DNA from: Sphingobacterium composti
Lineage (GTDB): Bacteria; Bacteroidota; Bacteroidia; Sphingobacteriales; Sphingobacteriaceae
Assembly: GCF_009829075.1 (NCBI RefSeq)
Contig: NZ_WUQZ01000012.1
Span: 1 to 64,000 of the forward strand
Reading direction: 5' to 3'
Length of the DNA stretch: 64,000 nt
The translations under genes were made by a program, and so were the position numbers. The notes under the pieces were generated by a model that was not told where the DNA came from, made no database searches, and worked only from the letters and a program-made list of their open reading frames with translations. This document shows, piece by piece, positions 1 through 8,720 of the stretch (its first letter is position 1; the number at the start of each line of letters is the position of its first letter).

Positions 1-87
1 TCTCCGAAGAAGATTGTTTTTTGGAACAATGATATCGTACAATCCTGAATAAGAACTGAACTGTATTTTTTGTTGGGTAGAAAGCAT
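1..87 (-). CDS. IS1182-type transposase, N-terminal 29 codons only (cut by window edge)
   Basis: Reading the minus strand from an ATG at 87 gives 29 open codons to the window edge, beginning MLSTQQKIQFSSYSGLYDII and continuing VPKNNLLRR. I recognise this as the conserved start of IS1182-family DDE transposases of Bacteroidota, which normally begin with a TQQK..FSSYSxLYDxIVPKxNxLR pattern. The rest of the gene, including the catalytic DDE residues, lies outside the window, so I cannot say whether the copy is intact. The leader between 88 and about 175 carries a terminator hairpin and a -7-like TATATTTG on the same strand (complement of 166-173). The assignment rests on 29 residues only. Confidence 0.7.
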   Translation of the reverse strand, partial: MLSTQQKIQFSSYSGLYDIIVPKNNLLRR

Positions 88-112
88 CCTGATATCCGTT
101 TAAGCTTAATTT

Positions 113-160
113 AAGATACAAAAAAAAGAGTAGTAAATGCATTTTCTACTCCTTTTTTTT
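113..160. terminator. Bidirectional hairpin in the transposase leader
   Basis: GAGTAG (128-133) pairs with CTACTC (146-151), with the palindrome AAATGCATTT in between, and the hairpin is flanked by an A run on the left and a T run (153-160) on the right, so it can terminate on both strands. On the minus strand it sits between the -7-like TATATTTG (166-173 complement) and the transposase ATG at 87. It could therefore attenuate transposase expression or block transcription entering from outside. Confidence 0.55.
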
Positions 161-198
161 GGGGCCAAATATAAAAGGGGACTTTTTCAGTGCCCTCA

Positions 199-671
199 GA
201 ATTTTATTCTGACCCTTTTTTTATTGGATTAAAAGATTGAATGCTCAATTTGGTGGGATTTATTCTGAAAAAATTTACAATAATGCATGTTTATTCGGTT
301 TTTAAAAAAAAAATGAATAAACATGTTCTTTATTTAAATTTTATTTGCTATAATTGTTTTAGAATGGACCGTATTGATATTATTAACCTATGAATTTGTA
401 GATACGTGCTTTCCAAAGACTAACTTTTTAACATACTACCATTATGAACAGAAATTTTCGAATTTTTAGGGCATTGCTCTATGATGGGTCGGCAGACCGT
501 GAAACCTTATTACATGTATTTAATTGTGTTATTCCACATCTACAATTTACTGAGAAGTAAATATGATGAATTATTCCATCGTCATCAAACCTGATTATGG
601 ATTTTTATGGCATGGATCGTATTAATGATACTATCAAAAGGCCAATTTTACTAACCTATTAATATTTTCCA
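199..671. other. Intergenic region upstream of the first SusC gene
   Basis: About 470 bp between the presumed insertion-sequence end and SusC. It has a weak AT-rich hairpin with a T run (TCAGAA 196-201 with TTCTGA 207-212), the doubtful small frame at 444-560, and a loose repetition of the phrase ATGGAYCGTATTRAT at about 364 and 612, each followed by AACCTAT. No convincing promoter and no regulator gene are seen. Confidence 0.4.
444..560 (+). CDS. Possible 38-residue leader ORF upstream of SusC
   Basis: ATG at 444 opens a 38-codon frame starting MNRNFRIFRALLYDG and ending CVIPHLQFTEK, stop at 558-560. I do not recognise it. It lies 111 bp before the first SusC gene in a region with no other gene. 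The reading could be accidental in AT-rich DNA. A decayed piece of an older gene or a leader peptide are other options. There is no ribosome-site evidence to decide. Confidence 0.2.
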   Translation: MNRNFRIFRALLYDGSADRETLLHVFNCVIPHLQFTEK

Positions 672-3600
672 ATGAAGAACAAGCTACGCTTATATCATTC
701 TTTCATTGCTAAATTAAATGCTGCTCGGCATGGAATAATAACAGTATTGTATTACTCTAATTTAGCAAAATATAAATCGCAGAGAAATAGATTGCAGAAA
801 TCGCTCTATTTAACATTTCTTTTATTACCTATACTGCTATTATTACTATCAGCAATACCTAGTCAATCGCAAGCAGACAACAAAAAATCATTTGTTAAAC
901 AAGAAAAAATACAAGTTACTGGTCAAGTAACAGATTCTTTAAAAAATCCAATTGCGGGTGTTTCCGTTAAAGTAAAGACCGGATTAGAGACTTCCACGGA
1001 TCAAAATGGTCGGTATGTAATTGTAATTCCAAAAGAAATTGTAAATAATGCTGTATTAACATTTTCATCCGTTGGTTTTCAAAATCTTCAAGTTCCAGTA
1101 GTTGACAAAGCGGTAATAGACGTAATGTTAGCAGAATCATCTCAATTGATTGGAGAGACAGTTGTAACGGCGTTTGGAAGTAAAGCAAAAAAAGAAGATG
1201 TAGTTGCCTCTATTACTACAATTAACCCATCTGAACTTAAGATACCGTCTAGTAATCTTACAGCTGCTTTGGCTGGTAGAGCAGCAGGTATTATTGGTTT
1301 CCAGCGGACTGGTGAACCAGGAGCTGATAATGCTGATTTCTTTATACGCGGAGTTACAACATTTGGGTATAAAGTGGACCCATTGATTTTGATTGATAAC
1401 ATCGAGTCAACGCCAACAGATTTGGCAAGACTTCAAGTTGATGATATAGAAAATTTTTCGATTTTGAAAGATGCCTCTGCCGCTGCGGTGTATGGCGCGA
1501 GGGGTGCAAATGGGGTATTGTTAATAACCACAAAAGAAGGTAAAAGAGAAAATTTAAATGTCTCGGTTCGTGTTGAAAATTCACTTTCGACTCCTACACG
1601 TCAAGTTGAATTAGTAGATCCAATCACTTATATGAAATTGGCGAATGAGGCTTTACTTGGTCGTGATCCTTTGACTAGAAGTCCTTATTCTATGCAACAG
1701 ATTGAGTATACGCCTGAAGGTGGATCATTAGAATATCCTGCTGTAGATTGGCAAAAAGAATTGCTTAATAATTACGCATTGAATCAACGTGTAAATATGA
1801 GTGTGAAAGGAGGAGGAAGTATTGCTCAATATTTTGTGTCTGGTGCACTGAATCAAGATAATGGTATATTAAAAGTTCCGAAGGTTTCAAACTTCAACAA
1901 TAACGTGAATTTGAAAACGTACAGTATGCGGAGTAATGTTAATATTAACTTGACACCTATTACGCAATTAAATGTACGTCTGAGTGGTACTTTTGACGAT
2001 TATAATGGACCATTGCAAAGTGCCACTAAAGCGTATCGCGATATCATGCGTGCTGTTCCTACGCGATTCCAACCTTATTATCCACCAGGAGAAAATTACA
2101 AATATCTTCAACACATAATGTTTGGTAATGCAGATGAGGGCGGTTATCTGAATCCTTATGCACAAATGGTAAGAGGATATAGAGAATATAATCAATCTCG
2201 TATGCAGGCTCAATTGGAGTTGAATCAAAAATTGGATATGGTAACGGATGGTTTGTCCGCTACTTTGCGTGCTACTACGACTCGATATGCCTTCTATGAA
2301 GTGAGTCGTGCTTACAAACCTTTTTATTACAAATTAGAAGGTTTGGATGATAATAATAATTACAGATACAGCATTTATAATGAAGATGAGGGAACGGAAT
2401 ATTTAGATTATAGTCAAGGTGGCAAAGATGTTACATCTATTTTCTTTATGCAAGGTCTTGTAAATTATCAGAAAAAATTTGGAGATCATTCTTTTAATGG
2501 AATGCTGGTTGGTACAATGAATAGTGAACTCAATGGTAATCCAGGTAGTTTGCAATTGTCGTTACCTCATCGTAATTTAAACGTGGCAGGTAGATTTACG
2601 TATGGCTATTTAGGGAGATATAATATTGAAGCTAACTTTGGATACAATGGCTCGGAGCGTTTTTCAAAAGAGCATCGATTTGGATTCTTTCCATCTGTTG
2701 GGGTAGCGTGGCATGTGTCTCGAGAGAAATTTTTCGAACCATTAAACAATATAGTCTCAAATTTTAGATTGCGTGGTACGTATGGCTTAGTTGGTAATGA
2801 TGCGATAGGCTCAGCAAGTCAACGTTTTTATTACCTTTCAGAAGTAAACATGAATTCTTCAGCGAGAGCTTGGACGTTTGGACCATCATTGGATGAGTCG
2901 CTAAATGGTGTAAGTGTTTCTCGATATCCTAATAGAGAGATTACCTGGGAAACAGCGTATAAGACCAATTTAGCAGTTGAGTTAGGGTTGTTTAATAACA
3001 AACTTGAGATTCAAGCTGACTTCTTCAAAGAGGACAGAAAAAACATTTTTATGCAGCGTGCTGACATTCCTTCTACTATGGGACTAGCAGCAGCAATTCA
3101 CGCTAATATTGGTGAAGCGCAAGGGAAAGGTTTTGATATGTCTGCGAGCTATACAAAAAGTTTCTATAATGGATTATGGATTAAGGGTATGGCGAACTTT
3201 ACATTTGCAACAAGTAAATTTATTGTTTATGAAGAGCCATATTATAACCATCCATGGTTGTTTAGAGCAGGTTATCCTATTAACATAGCAAGAGGGTATA
3301 TAGCGGAGAGATTATTTATCGATGATGAAGAGGTGAGAAACTCCCCTGAACAACAATTAGGAGGTCAAGTAATAGCTGGAGATATTAAATATGTGGATGT
3401 AAATGGTGATGGACGTATTACATCTTTAGATATGGTTCCATTGGGATATCCTACAGTTCCCGAGGTCAATTATGGTTTTGGTATTTCGTTAGGTCATAAA
3501 AAATTTGATTTTTCTGTTTTCTTTCAAGGGTTGGGTAGAGAATCATTCTTCATAGATCCAAGAGCTACAGGTCCATTCAGAAGTTATGCATATTCTGGAG

Positions 3601-3983
3601 AGACATTGGCAGGTACGGTTCAGAATAATGTATTGCAGGTTTATGCAGACGATCATTGGTCAGTAGAAAACAGAGATGTATATGCATTATTCCCAAGATT
3701 AAGTTGGACATCAGGAAATCCAAATAATGAAGTTACTAGTTCATGGTGGATGCGTAATGGAGAATTCCTTCGTTTGAAACAGCTGGAGATGGGTCTTACA
3801 TTTGATAAGAATGGAAGTAAATTCTTAAACAGAGTGAATGTAGGAAGCCTAAGATTGTATGCAAATGGTTTGAATCTGTTAACATTCAGCAGATTTAAAT
3901 TATGGGATGTTGAAATGGCTGGAAATGGATTGGCATATCCAATTCAGCGTGTGTTTAATTTAGGTGTTAAACTTGATTTTTAA
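672..3983 (+). CDS. SusC/RagA-type TonB-dependent outer-membrane transporter (pair 1)
   Basis: 1103 residues. The protein would import a ligand, probably an oligosaccharide, across the outer membrane using TonB energy, with the following SusD as lid. An unusually long N-terminus of about 44 residues precedes the hydrophobic export segment (about 45-67). Next come a carboxypeptidase-D-like domain (about 80-155), the link ETVVTAFGSKAKKED, a plug domain (about 165-290) with the family signature FSILKDASAAAVYGARGANG near 260, and a beta-barrel ending in LGVKLDF. The barrel has the common DVNGDG turn. No STN signalling domain is visible, so it is not expected to act through an anti-sigma factor. 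The ATG at 672 is the only start that keeps the whole open frame; a start nearer the signal segment is possible. The substrate is unknown. Confidence 0.93.
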   Translation: MKNKLRLYHSFIAKLNAARHGIITVLYYSNLAKYKSQRNRLQKSLYLTFLLLPILLLLLSAIPSQSQADNKKSFVKQEKIQVTGQVTDSLKNPIAGVSVKVKTGLETSTDQNGRYVIVIPKEIVNNAVLTFSSVGFQNLQVPVVDKAVIDVMLAESSQLIGETVVTAFGSKAKKEDVVASITTINPSELKIPSSNLTAALAGRAAGIIGFQRTGEPGADNADFFIRGVTTFGYKVDPLILIDNIESTPTDLARLQVDDIENFSILKDASAAAVYGARGANGVLLITTKEGKRENLNVSVRVENSLSTPTRQVELVDPITYMKLANEALLGRDPLTRSPYSMQQIEYTPEGGSLEYPAVDWQKELLNNYALNQRVNMSVKGGGSIAQYFVSGALNQDNGILKVPKVSNFNNNVNLKTYSMRSNVNINLTPITQLNVRLSGTFDDYNGPLQSATKAYRDIMRAVPTRFQPYYPPGENYKYLQHIMFGNADEGGYLNPYAQMVRGYREYNQSRMQAQLELNQKLDMVTDGLSATLRATTTRYAFYEVSRAYKPFYYKLEGLDDNNNYRYSIYNEDEGTEYLDYSQGGKDVTSIFFMQGLVNYQKKFGDHSFNGMLVGTMNSELNGNPGSLQLSLPHRNLNVAGRFTYGYLGRYNIEANFGYNGSERFSKEHRFGFFPSVGVAWHVSREKFFEPLNNIVSNFRLRGTYGLVGNDAIGSASQRFYYLSEVNMNSSARAWTFGPSLDESLNGVSVSRYPNREITWETAYKTNLAVELGLFNNKLEIQADFFKEDRKNIFMQRADIPSTMGLAAAIHANIGEAQGKGFDMSASYTKSFYNGLWIKGMANFTFATSKFIVYEEPYYNHPWLFRAGYPINIARGYIAERLFIDDEEVRNSPEQQLGGQVIAGDIKYVDVNGDGRITSLDMVPLGYPTVPEVNYGFGISLGHKKFDFSVFFQGLGRESFFIDPRATGPFRSYAYSGETLAGTVQNNVLQVYADDHWSVENRDVYALFPRLSWTSGNPNNEVTSSWWMRNGEFLRLKQLEMGLTFDKNGSKFLNRVNVGSLRLYANGLNLLTFSRFKLWDVEMAGNGLAYPIQRVFNLGVKLDF

Positions 3984-3995
3984 TTTGGATTGGTC

Positions 3996-5885
3996 ATGAA
4001 AAGAAAACTAAAAATATCAATATTGTTTCTTTCCTTGCAGGCGGTTATTGGCTGTAATTATTTAGACGTAGTTCCCGATAATGTTCCAACGATAGACAAT
4101 GCATTTACCTTAAGAAGTGCTGCTAAGAAATTCTTATACACTTGTTACTCGTATTTGCCACAGCATGGGCAATTAACATCGGCTAGTGCTTCGTTTGCAG
4201 GTATTGAAATGTGGCCCTTGGCTTATAGCGAAAGTAATACTTCAAGATTTGTGCAAGGACAACAGAATGTTTCTTCTCCGTTATTAAATTATTGGGAAGG
4301 ATTGAATGGTGGTAAGGATATGTTTCAAGCGTTGCGTGATTGTAACATTTTCTTAGAAAATATTCAAAAAGTACCAGATATGATGCAGCCCGAAAGAGAT
4401 GAGTGGAGTGCAGAAGTAAAATTTTTAAAAGCATATTATACTTTTTTCCTTATGCAACTTTACGGCCCGGTACCGTTAATTCGTGAAAACCTGTCTATCG
4501 ATGCTGGTATCTCTGATGTACGCGTAAGACGTGAGCCTGTAGATGTGTGTGTGGATTATATTGTTCAGCTATTGGACGAATCGCTAGAATATTTGCCCAA
4601 TTTACCTACTCAACAGATAGATCGACCTAATTATGGCCGTGTTACAGCTATGATGGCTTTGGGGTTAAAGGCTAAAGTGTTGTCTACATCGGCTAGTCCA
4701 TTATTCAATGGTAATACGGATTATTCCAATTATGTAGATAAAGTACACGGTCACTTGTTTAATCAAATATATTCTGCGGATAAATGGAAAAGAGCTGCTG
4801 ATGCATTAAAAGTAGCAATCGACAATGCGAATAGCATTGGCATGGAATTGTATAAATTTCACCCAAACCCTTCTTTATCGTTGTCAGATACCATGATATA
4901 TGAATTAAACATCAGAGAATCATTTGCAGCACGTGATCCAAATGGTGAGGTAATATGGCCAAATACGGCTGGTTTCGCTTTGCAAAGTGCACTAACACCA
5001 AGATCATGGAGTCCAGATTTGACAAGTACAAGTACAGCGGGAGCTTATGGTCCTACATTGAATATTGTTGAAATGTTTTATACAGACAAAGGCCTTCCTT
5101 TGGATAAAGATAAGACTTGGAATTATAACGAAAGATACGATTTAAAAGTAGGTGATGAGCCAAATAAAAGACATGTAAAAGAAGGTTATCAAACAATCAA
5201 ACTACATTTTAATCGTGAACCTAGATTCTATGCAAATATAGGGTTCGATGGAGGGATTTGGTATGGTCAAGGTAAATATACGGATTTGGACAACTGGCAT
5301 TTAGAAATACGAGGTGGAAGATATACATCCGTGCGTGAGACATCTGCACACTCTCCGACAGGATATTATCCGAAAAAACCTATTAATTATCAAAACTATT
5401 TGGAAGGATCTAGTTATTATGTAACTAGTTACCTATTTCCAAATTTGCGATTGACAGATTTATACTTATTATATGCAGAAGCATTGAATGAGTTTAGCGG
5501 TCCAAGTGCAGAGGTTTTTGAATATCTAAATGCAGTGAGAGATAGAGCAGGTATACCTACTGTACAAACTTCGTGGGATGAATATTCAACACAACCGGGC
5601 AAATATAACTCGAAAGAAGGTTTACGTGAGATCATTCGTCAAGAGCGTAGAATTGAGTTGAATAGTGAATCGCAAGTTTATTGGGATTTGTTACGTTGGA
5701 AGATGGCAGAAGATATTTTAGCTCAACCGATGTTAGGATGGGATAAAAGAGGTGTTACACCAGAAGAATTTTACAGAAGAACGGTTATTTATCAAAGAGA
5801 ATTCAGAAAGAGAGATTATTTTATGCCAATTCGTGAATATGAATTACAACGTAATGAAAATCTATTACAAAGTCCAGGATGGTAA
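3996..5885 (+). CDS. SusD/RagB-type surface lipoprotein (pair 1)
   Basis: 629 residues from ATG 3996, twelve bases after the SusC stop, so co-transcribed. I prefer this start to an upstream TTG because it gives a clean lipoprotein signal (MKRKLKISILFLSLQAVIGC, lipid-modified Cys20). The body shows SusD landmarks: an N-terminal TPR-like region, GRVTAMMALGLKAKVL followed by ASPLFNG, LRLTDLYLLYAEALNE, the VRDRAGIP segment, and near the C-terminus ERRIELNSE and WDLLRWK. It should sit on the cell surface and cap the partner SusC barrel during glycan capture. The ligand cannot be deduced. Confidence 0.93.
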   Translation: MKRKLKISILFLSLQAVIGCNYLDVVPDNVPTIDNAFTLRSAAKKFLYTCYSYLPQHGQLTSASASFAGIEMWPLAYSESNTSRFVQGQQNVSSPLLNYWEGLNGGKDMFQALRDCNIFLENIQKVPDMMQPERDEWSAEVKFLKAYYTFFLMQLYGPVPLIRENLSIDAGISDVRVRREPVDVCVDYIVQLLDESLEYLPNLPTQQIDRPNYGRVTAMMALGLKAKVLSTSASPLFNGNTDYSNYVDKVHGHLFNQIYSADKWKRAADALKVAIDNANSIGMELYKFHPNPSLSLSDTMIYELNIRESFAARDPNGEVIWPNTAGFALQSALTPRSWSPDLTSTSTAGAYGPTLNIVEMFYTDKGLPLDKDKTWNYNERYDLKVGDEPNKRHVKEGYQTIKLHFNREPRFYANIGFDGGIWYGQGKYTDLDNWHLEIRGGRYTSVRETSAHSPTGYYPKKPINYQNYLEGSSYYVTSYLFPNLRLTDLYLLYAEALNEFSGPSAEVFEYLNAVRDRAGIPTVQTSWDEYSTQPGKYNSKEGLREIIRQERRIELNSESQVYWDLLRWKMAEDILAQPMLGWDKRGVTPEEFYRRTVIYQREFRKRDYFMPIREYELQRNENLLQSPGW

Positions 5886-5923
5886 TATGTCAATATTTTT
5901 TTTCTTATTAAATTAAAAATACT

Positions 5924-7111
5924 ATGAAATTCATAAAGTTATTAACGCTTATACTTCCTTTTTTGCTGGCAATATCTTGCGACGAGGAAAAACATAAGCC
6001 CCTCTTTGAGGGCGACACACCAGATGCGATCAAAGATTTTAGCGTAGAAAATTTACCTGGTGCAGCCGCGATATCATTCAAATTAAATGATCCTCGCGCA
6101 GCGTATGTTAAAGCTGTGTACACCTTAGATGAAGGTGCTAAAAGAGAGGCAAGAGCTTCTAGATATGATAATGTACTCATGGTAGATGGATTTGCTGAAG
6201 AAAAAGCATATACAGTTACATTATATGCTGTTAGTAAGGATGAGAAAGAATCCACACCTACAATGGTGACAGTAAATCCTAATAAACCGCCTTTTGTAGA
6301 GGTTGTTGAGAAGTTGAAAATCGCTTCTGATTGGGGCGGAGGTAGAATAGAAGGTGAGAATCCTACTTCATCGAAATTGATGATCGGTATTTTGAAGAAA
6401 AACAAAACAACTGGAGCATGGGAAGATGTACAAGCTTTCTTCACAGAAAGTAAAAGTTTTGCATTTAATTTTAGGGGTTTATCTCCGGAAGAAACAGTTT
6501 TTGGTGTATATGTACGTGATCAATGGCAAAACTTTAGTGATACATTATCTTATACTTTCGCTCCTAGAGAAGAAATCAAATTACCATTGTCGAGTACTAA
6601 TACAGCTCATTTTATTGAGATTGCTGGAGATTCCAAAGCTTCATCTACTACTTATGCATTGCGTAGGATATTTGATGGTGCTCGAGCAACTTGGGCTGAT
6701 GGATATTATTCAGTAGCTGAAGCTAAATTTCCCAAATTTTTCACTATTGATATGTTGGCAAACTATCAATTGAGTCGATTTAAATATTGGCAAAATAATA
6801 ACCTTTATTATCAATCGGGAAATGCTAAGCACATTCGTATTTGGGGCAACACTACGCCAAGTTCGGATATGAGTACTTGGACATTATTGGGAGAATGGGA
6901 TAATTGGAGACCTTCTGGTAAATCGCCATCTTCAGGTAATGGTGGGCTTACAGAAGCTGATCTGGCTGCAGCTCAAATCGGTAATGATTTTGATTTCCCA
7001 CTAGATATACCTGCTGTGAGATATATTCGTGTAGAGACAGTAAGTACTTGGGAGCCACGTACACAAGTTTATTATCCCGAGTTAGAATTTTGGGGAAGAC
7101 AGATAAAATAG
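5924..7111 (+). CDS. DUF4959/DUF5126/DUF5000-type lipoprotein
   Basis: 395 residues with a lipoprotein signal ending LAISC (Cys19). The order fits a known Bacteroidota surface protein type: an N-terminal immunoglobulin-like part starting at the PLFEGDTPDAI stretch, a middle domain from about residue 120, and a C-terminal discoidin-like domain (DUF5000) from about 240 with RIFDGARATWADGYYS and, at the end, YIRVETVSTWEP and ELEFWG. Such proteins accompany SusC/SusD pairs and are thought to bind glycans at the cell surface. It follows SusD by 38 bp with no terminator between, so it is in the same operon. No catalytic motif is visible. Family assignment is from memory of these domains. Confidence 0.75.
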   Translation: MKFIKLLTLILPFLLAISCDEEKHKPLFEGDTPDAIKDFSVENLPGAAAISFKLNDPRAAYVKAVYTLDEGAKREARASRYDNVLMVDGFAEEKAYTVTLYAVSKDEKESTPTMVTVNPNKPPFVEVVEKLKIASDWGGGRIEGENPTSSKLMIGILKKNKTTGAWEDVQAFFTESKSFAFNFRGLSPEETVFGVYVRDQWQNFSDTLSYTFAPREEIKLPLSSTNTAHFIEIAGDSKASSTTYALRRIFDGARATWADGYYSVAEAKFPKFFTIDMLANYQLSRFKYWQNNNLYYQSGNAKHIRIWGNTTPSSDMSTWTLLGEWDNWRPSGKSPSSGNGGLTEADLAAAQIGNDFDFPLDIPAVRYIRVETVSTWEPRTQVYYPELEFWGRQIK

Positions 7112-7133
7112 TGGAAACATAGAATATAAACAA

Positions 7134-8318
7134 ATGAAAAAAATTAATATAAGTTATGGATTCATGATCGTGGCATTAGTGCTAATAATGTCGTGTACCA
7201 AGATGGATCATTATTATAAAGATTATGTCATAGAGCGGATTTATATTGGTAAGCCTGACTCAATATGGTTGCAGCCAGGAGATAAAAAAGTCCGCTTTGG
7301 TATCCGTACCCCTAAGGATGCAGAAGCAAAGGAATTAGTTGTTAAATGGAATAATGGTAGCGATTCTACATCTTTTGACATTAACCACAGTGTGACACAA
7401 CAATATTTTATTGTAAATAATATAGCCGAAGGAAGTCACGTTTTTACAGCATATACCTCCAATAAAGATGGACTTCGCTCAGTACCTATGGAATTAAGTA
7501 CAACGGTATATGGAGATGTATATCGTGCTAATCTTAACCCTAGAGAATTGAGCCATACAGTTAAATTTAAGGACTCCTTGGCTTTTGTTTGGAAAAAGAT
7601 GATATCAGAACAAGTCGTTGGGATGGAAATCCAATATACATCTAAGAGCGGTGTTTCTTCTAAAGTTCTAACAAAATTTGCGGATATGGTAGATGTAGTC
7701 AAGGATGTCGATTTATCTAAGCCTATTATCTATCGTACAGCCTATAGCCCAGTCGCAAATACCTTTGAGTATTTTTATACTTCAGATAATTTGTTGGATA
7801 TAGAGGCGACTAACCGTAATACGTTGACCTTGGTTAGTAGTACATATACTAATGCGGAATTCATTGATTTGAAATATATGCAATTATATTTGGAATCTGA
7901 AGTTAACGATCAACTTAAAAAGACGATAGATATTTGTTATACATTAGGCGCGGGTTCCCGTTCAAATTTCTTTACTATAAATGGGACTGGATTTTCAGCT
8001 TTTGCATCCGCATGGCAAAGTAATATTGACTTATGGCCTACAAGAAATGCGGGTTGGATGAAGTTGGATAGAACTGCTGGTGCAGTTACTAAATATAATG
8101 GACTAGACGAATTTAATCGTGATCAGCTTGTTGATGCATATAATAGCTCTACAGGAGCCGCAGTAAATAGAGTTCAATCTTTGCAGCTGAATGATATATT
8201 GTATATTTATTCTATCACGCGAAACATTTATGCAGCTGCAAAAGTATTATCTGTTCCTCCAGCAATTTCAGGTGTATATGGTACTATAAGTTTAGAATTT
8301 AAAGTTTCTCGACCATAA
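7134..8318 (+). CDS. DUF4998-type lipoprotein
   Basis: 394 residues with a lipoprotein signal (VLIMSC, Cys21). Immediately after the Cys it has MDHYYKDYVIER.YIGKPDSIWLQPG, the hallmark start of DUF4998, which occupies roughly residues 25-215. The C-terminal part (about 225-394) is not a domain I recognise; it contains several aromatic and glycine positions typical of a beta-sandwich. It is 22 bp downstream of the DUF5000-type gene and is the last gene before a strong terminator at 8346-8380. It is probably another surface glycan-binding protein for SusC/SusD pair 1. No enzymatic motif is visible. Confidence 0.7.
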   Translation: MKKINISYGFMIVALVLIMSCTKMDHYYKDYVIERIYIGKPDSIWLQPGDKKVRFGIRTPKDAEAKELVVKWNNGSDSTSFDINHSVTQQYFIVNNIAEGSHVFTAYTSNKDGLRSVPMELSTTVYGDVYRANLNPRELSHTVKFKDSLAFVWKKMISEQVVGMEIQYTSKSGVSSKVLTKFADMVDVVKDVDLSKPIIYRTAYSPVANTFEYFYTSDNLLDIEATNRNTLTLVSSTYTNAEFIDLKYMQLYLESEVNDQLKKTIDICYTLGAGSRSNFFTINGTGFSAFASAWQSNIDLWPTRNAGWMKLDRTAGAVTKYNGLDEFNRDQLVDAYNSSTGAAVNRVQSLQLNDILYIYSITRNIYAAAKVLSVPPAISGVYGTISLEFKVSRP

Positions 8319-8345
8319 AGTAGTTATATGTATAACTTTACATTT

Positions 8346-8380
8346 AAAGCCCTTCATATACTGAAGGGTTTTATTTTTTT
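8346..8380 (+). terminator. Intrinsic terminator ending the first SusC/SusD operon
   Basis: CCCTTCA (8350-8356) pairs with TGAAGGG (8362-8368) around a 5-nt loop and is followed by TTTTATTTTTTT. It lies 30 bp past the DUF4998-type stop. Confidence 0.85.
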
Positions 8381-8720
8381 CATATTATTAATTTTGTCGA
8401 ATAGCTCAATTTATTTGTAGGATAAACATGGTGTCTAACTCCTTTGCGTTTTGTTGCGGTGTTGTGACGTCTCAACTCTTAGCTATATTGTAAAACCAAC
8501 TTTACAAGTGCGGTTTTATTCGTTGTTTTTTCAAAAAATTATAAATTATGCAGATAATTCATTAAAATTGTTGTAAGCATTGACAATTTAAGGTGTCTAT
8601 TAAAAGTTATTAAACCTGTAAAGACATTACATATTTAAAAATTAATTCGGGAAGTGATTTTTTGATTATTTACTTCCAATATACTCCTATATTATATAAT
8701 AATTATTAACTATCAAACGC
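8381..8720. other. Upstream region of SusC/SusD pair 2
   Basis: No gene or RNA is recognised in these 340 bp. The stretch near 8441 (TTTGCGTTTTGTTGCG) resembles the T-rich GCGTTTT motifs seen before the namZ and murQ genes, which is only suggestive. A clear -33/-7 promoter is not found. Confidence 0.3.

Larger units (their letters stand above)
1..198 (-). mobile_element. Probable left part of an IS1182-family insertion sequence
   Basis: The partial transposase starts at 87 and is read out of the window. Its non-coding end appears to extend to about 175-198, where the minus strand reads AGGGCACTGAAAAAGTCCCC, which looks like the terminal region of an IS1182-type element. The matching opposite end is outside the window, so the inverted repeat and any target duplication cannot be confirmed and the outer boundary is approximate. 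Confidence 0.4.

Noticed and set aside
5908..6444. 178-codon open frame on the minus strand opposite the DUF5000-type lipoprotein
   Set aside because: The sense gene has a lipoprotein signal and known domains; the antisense reading is low-complexity and unsupported.
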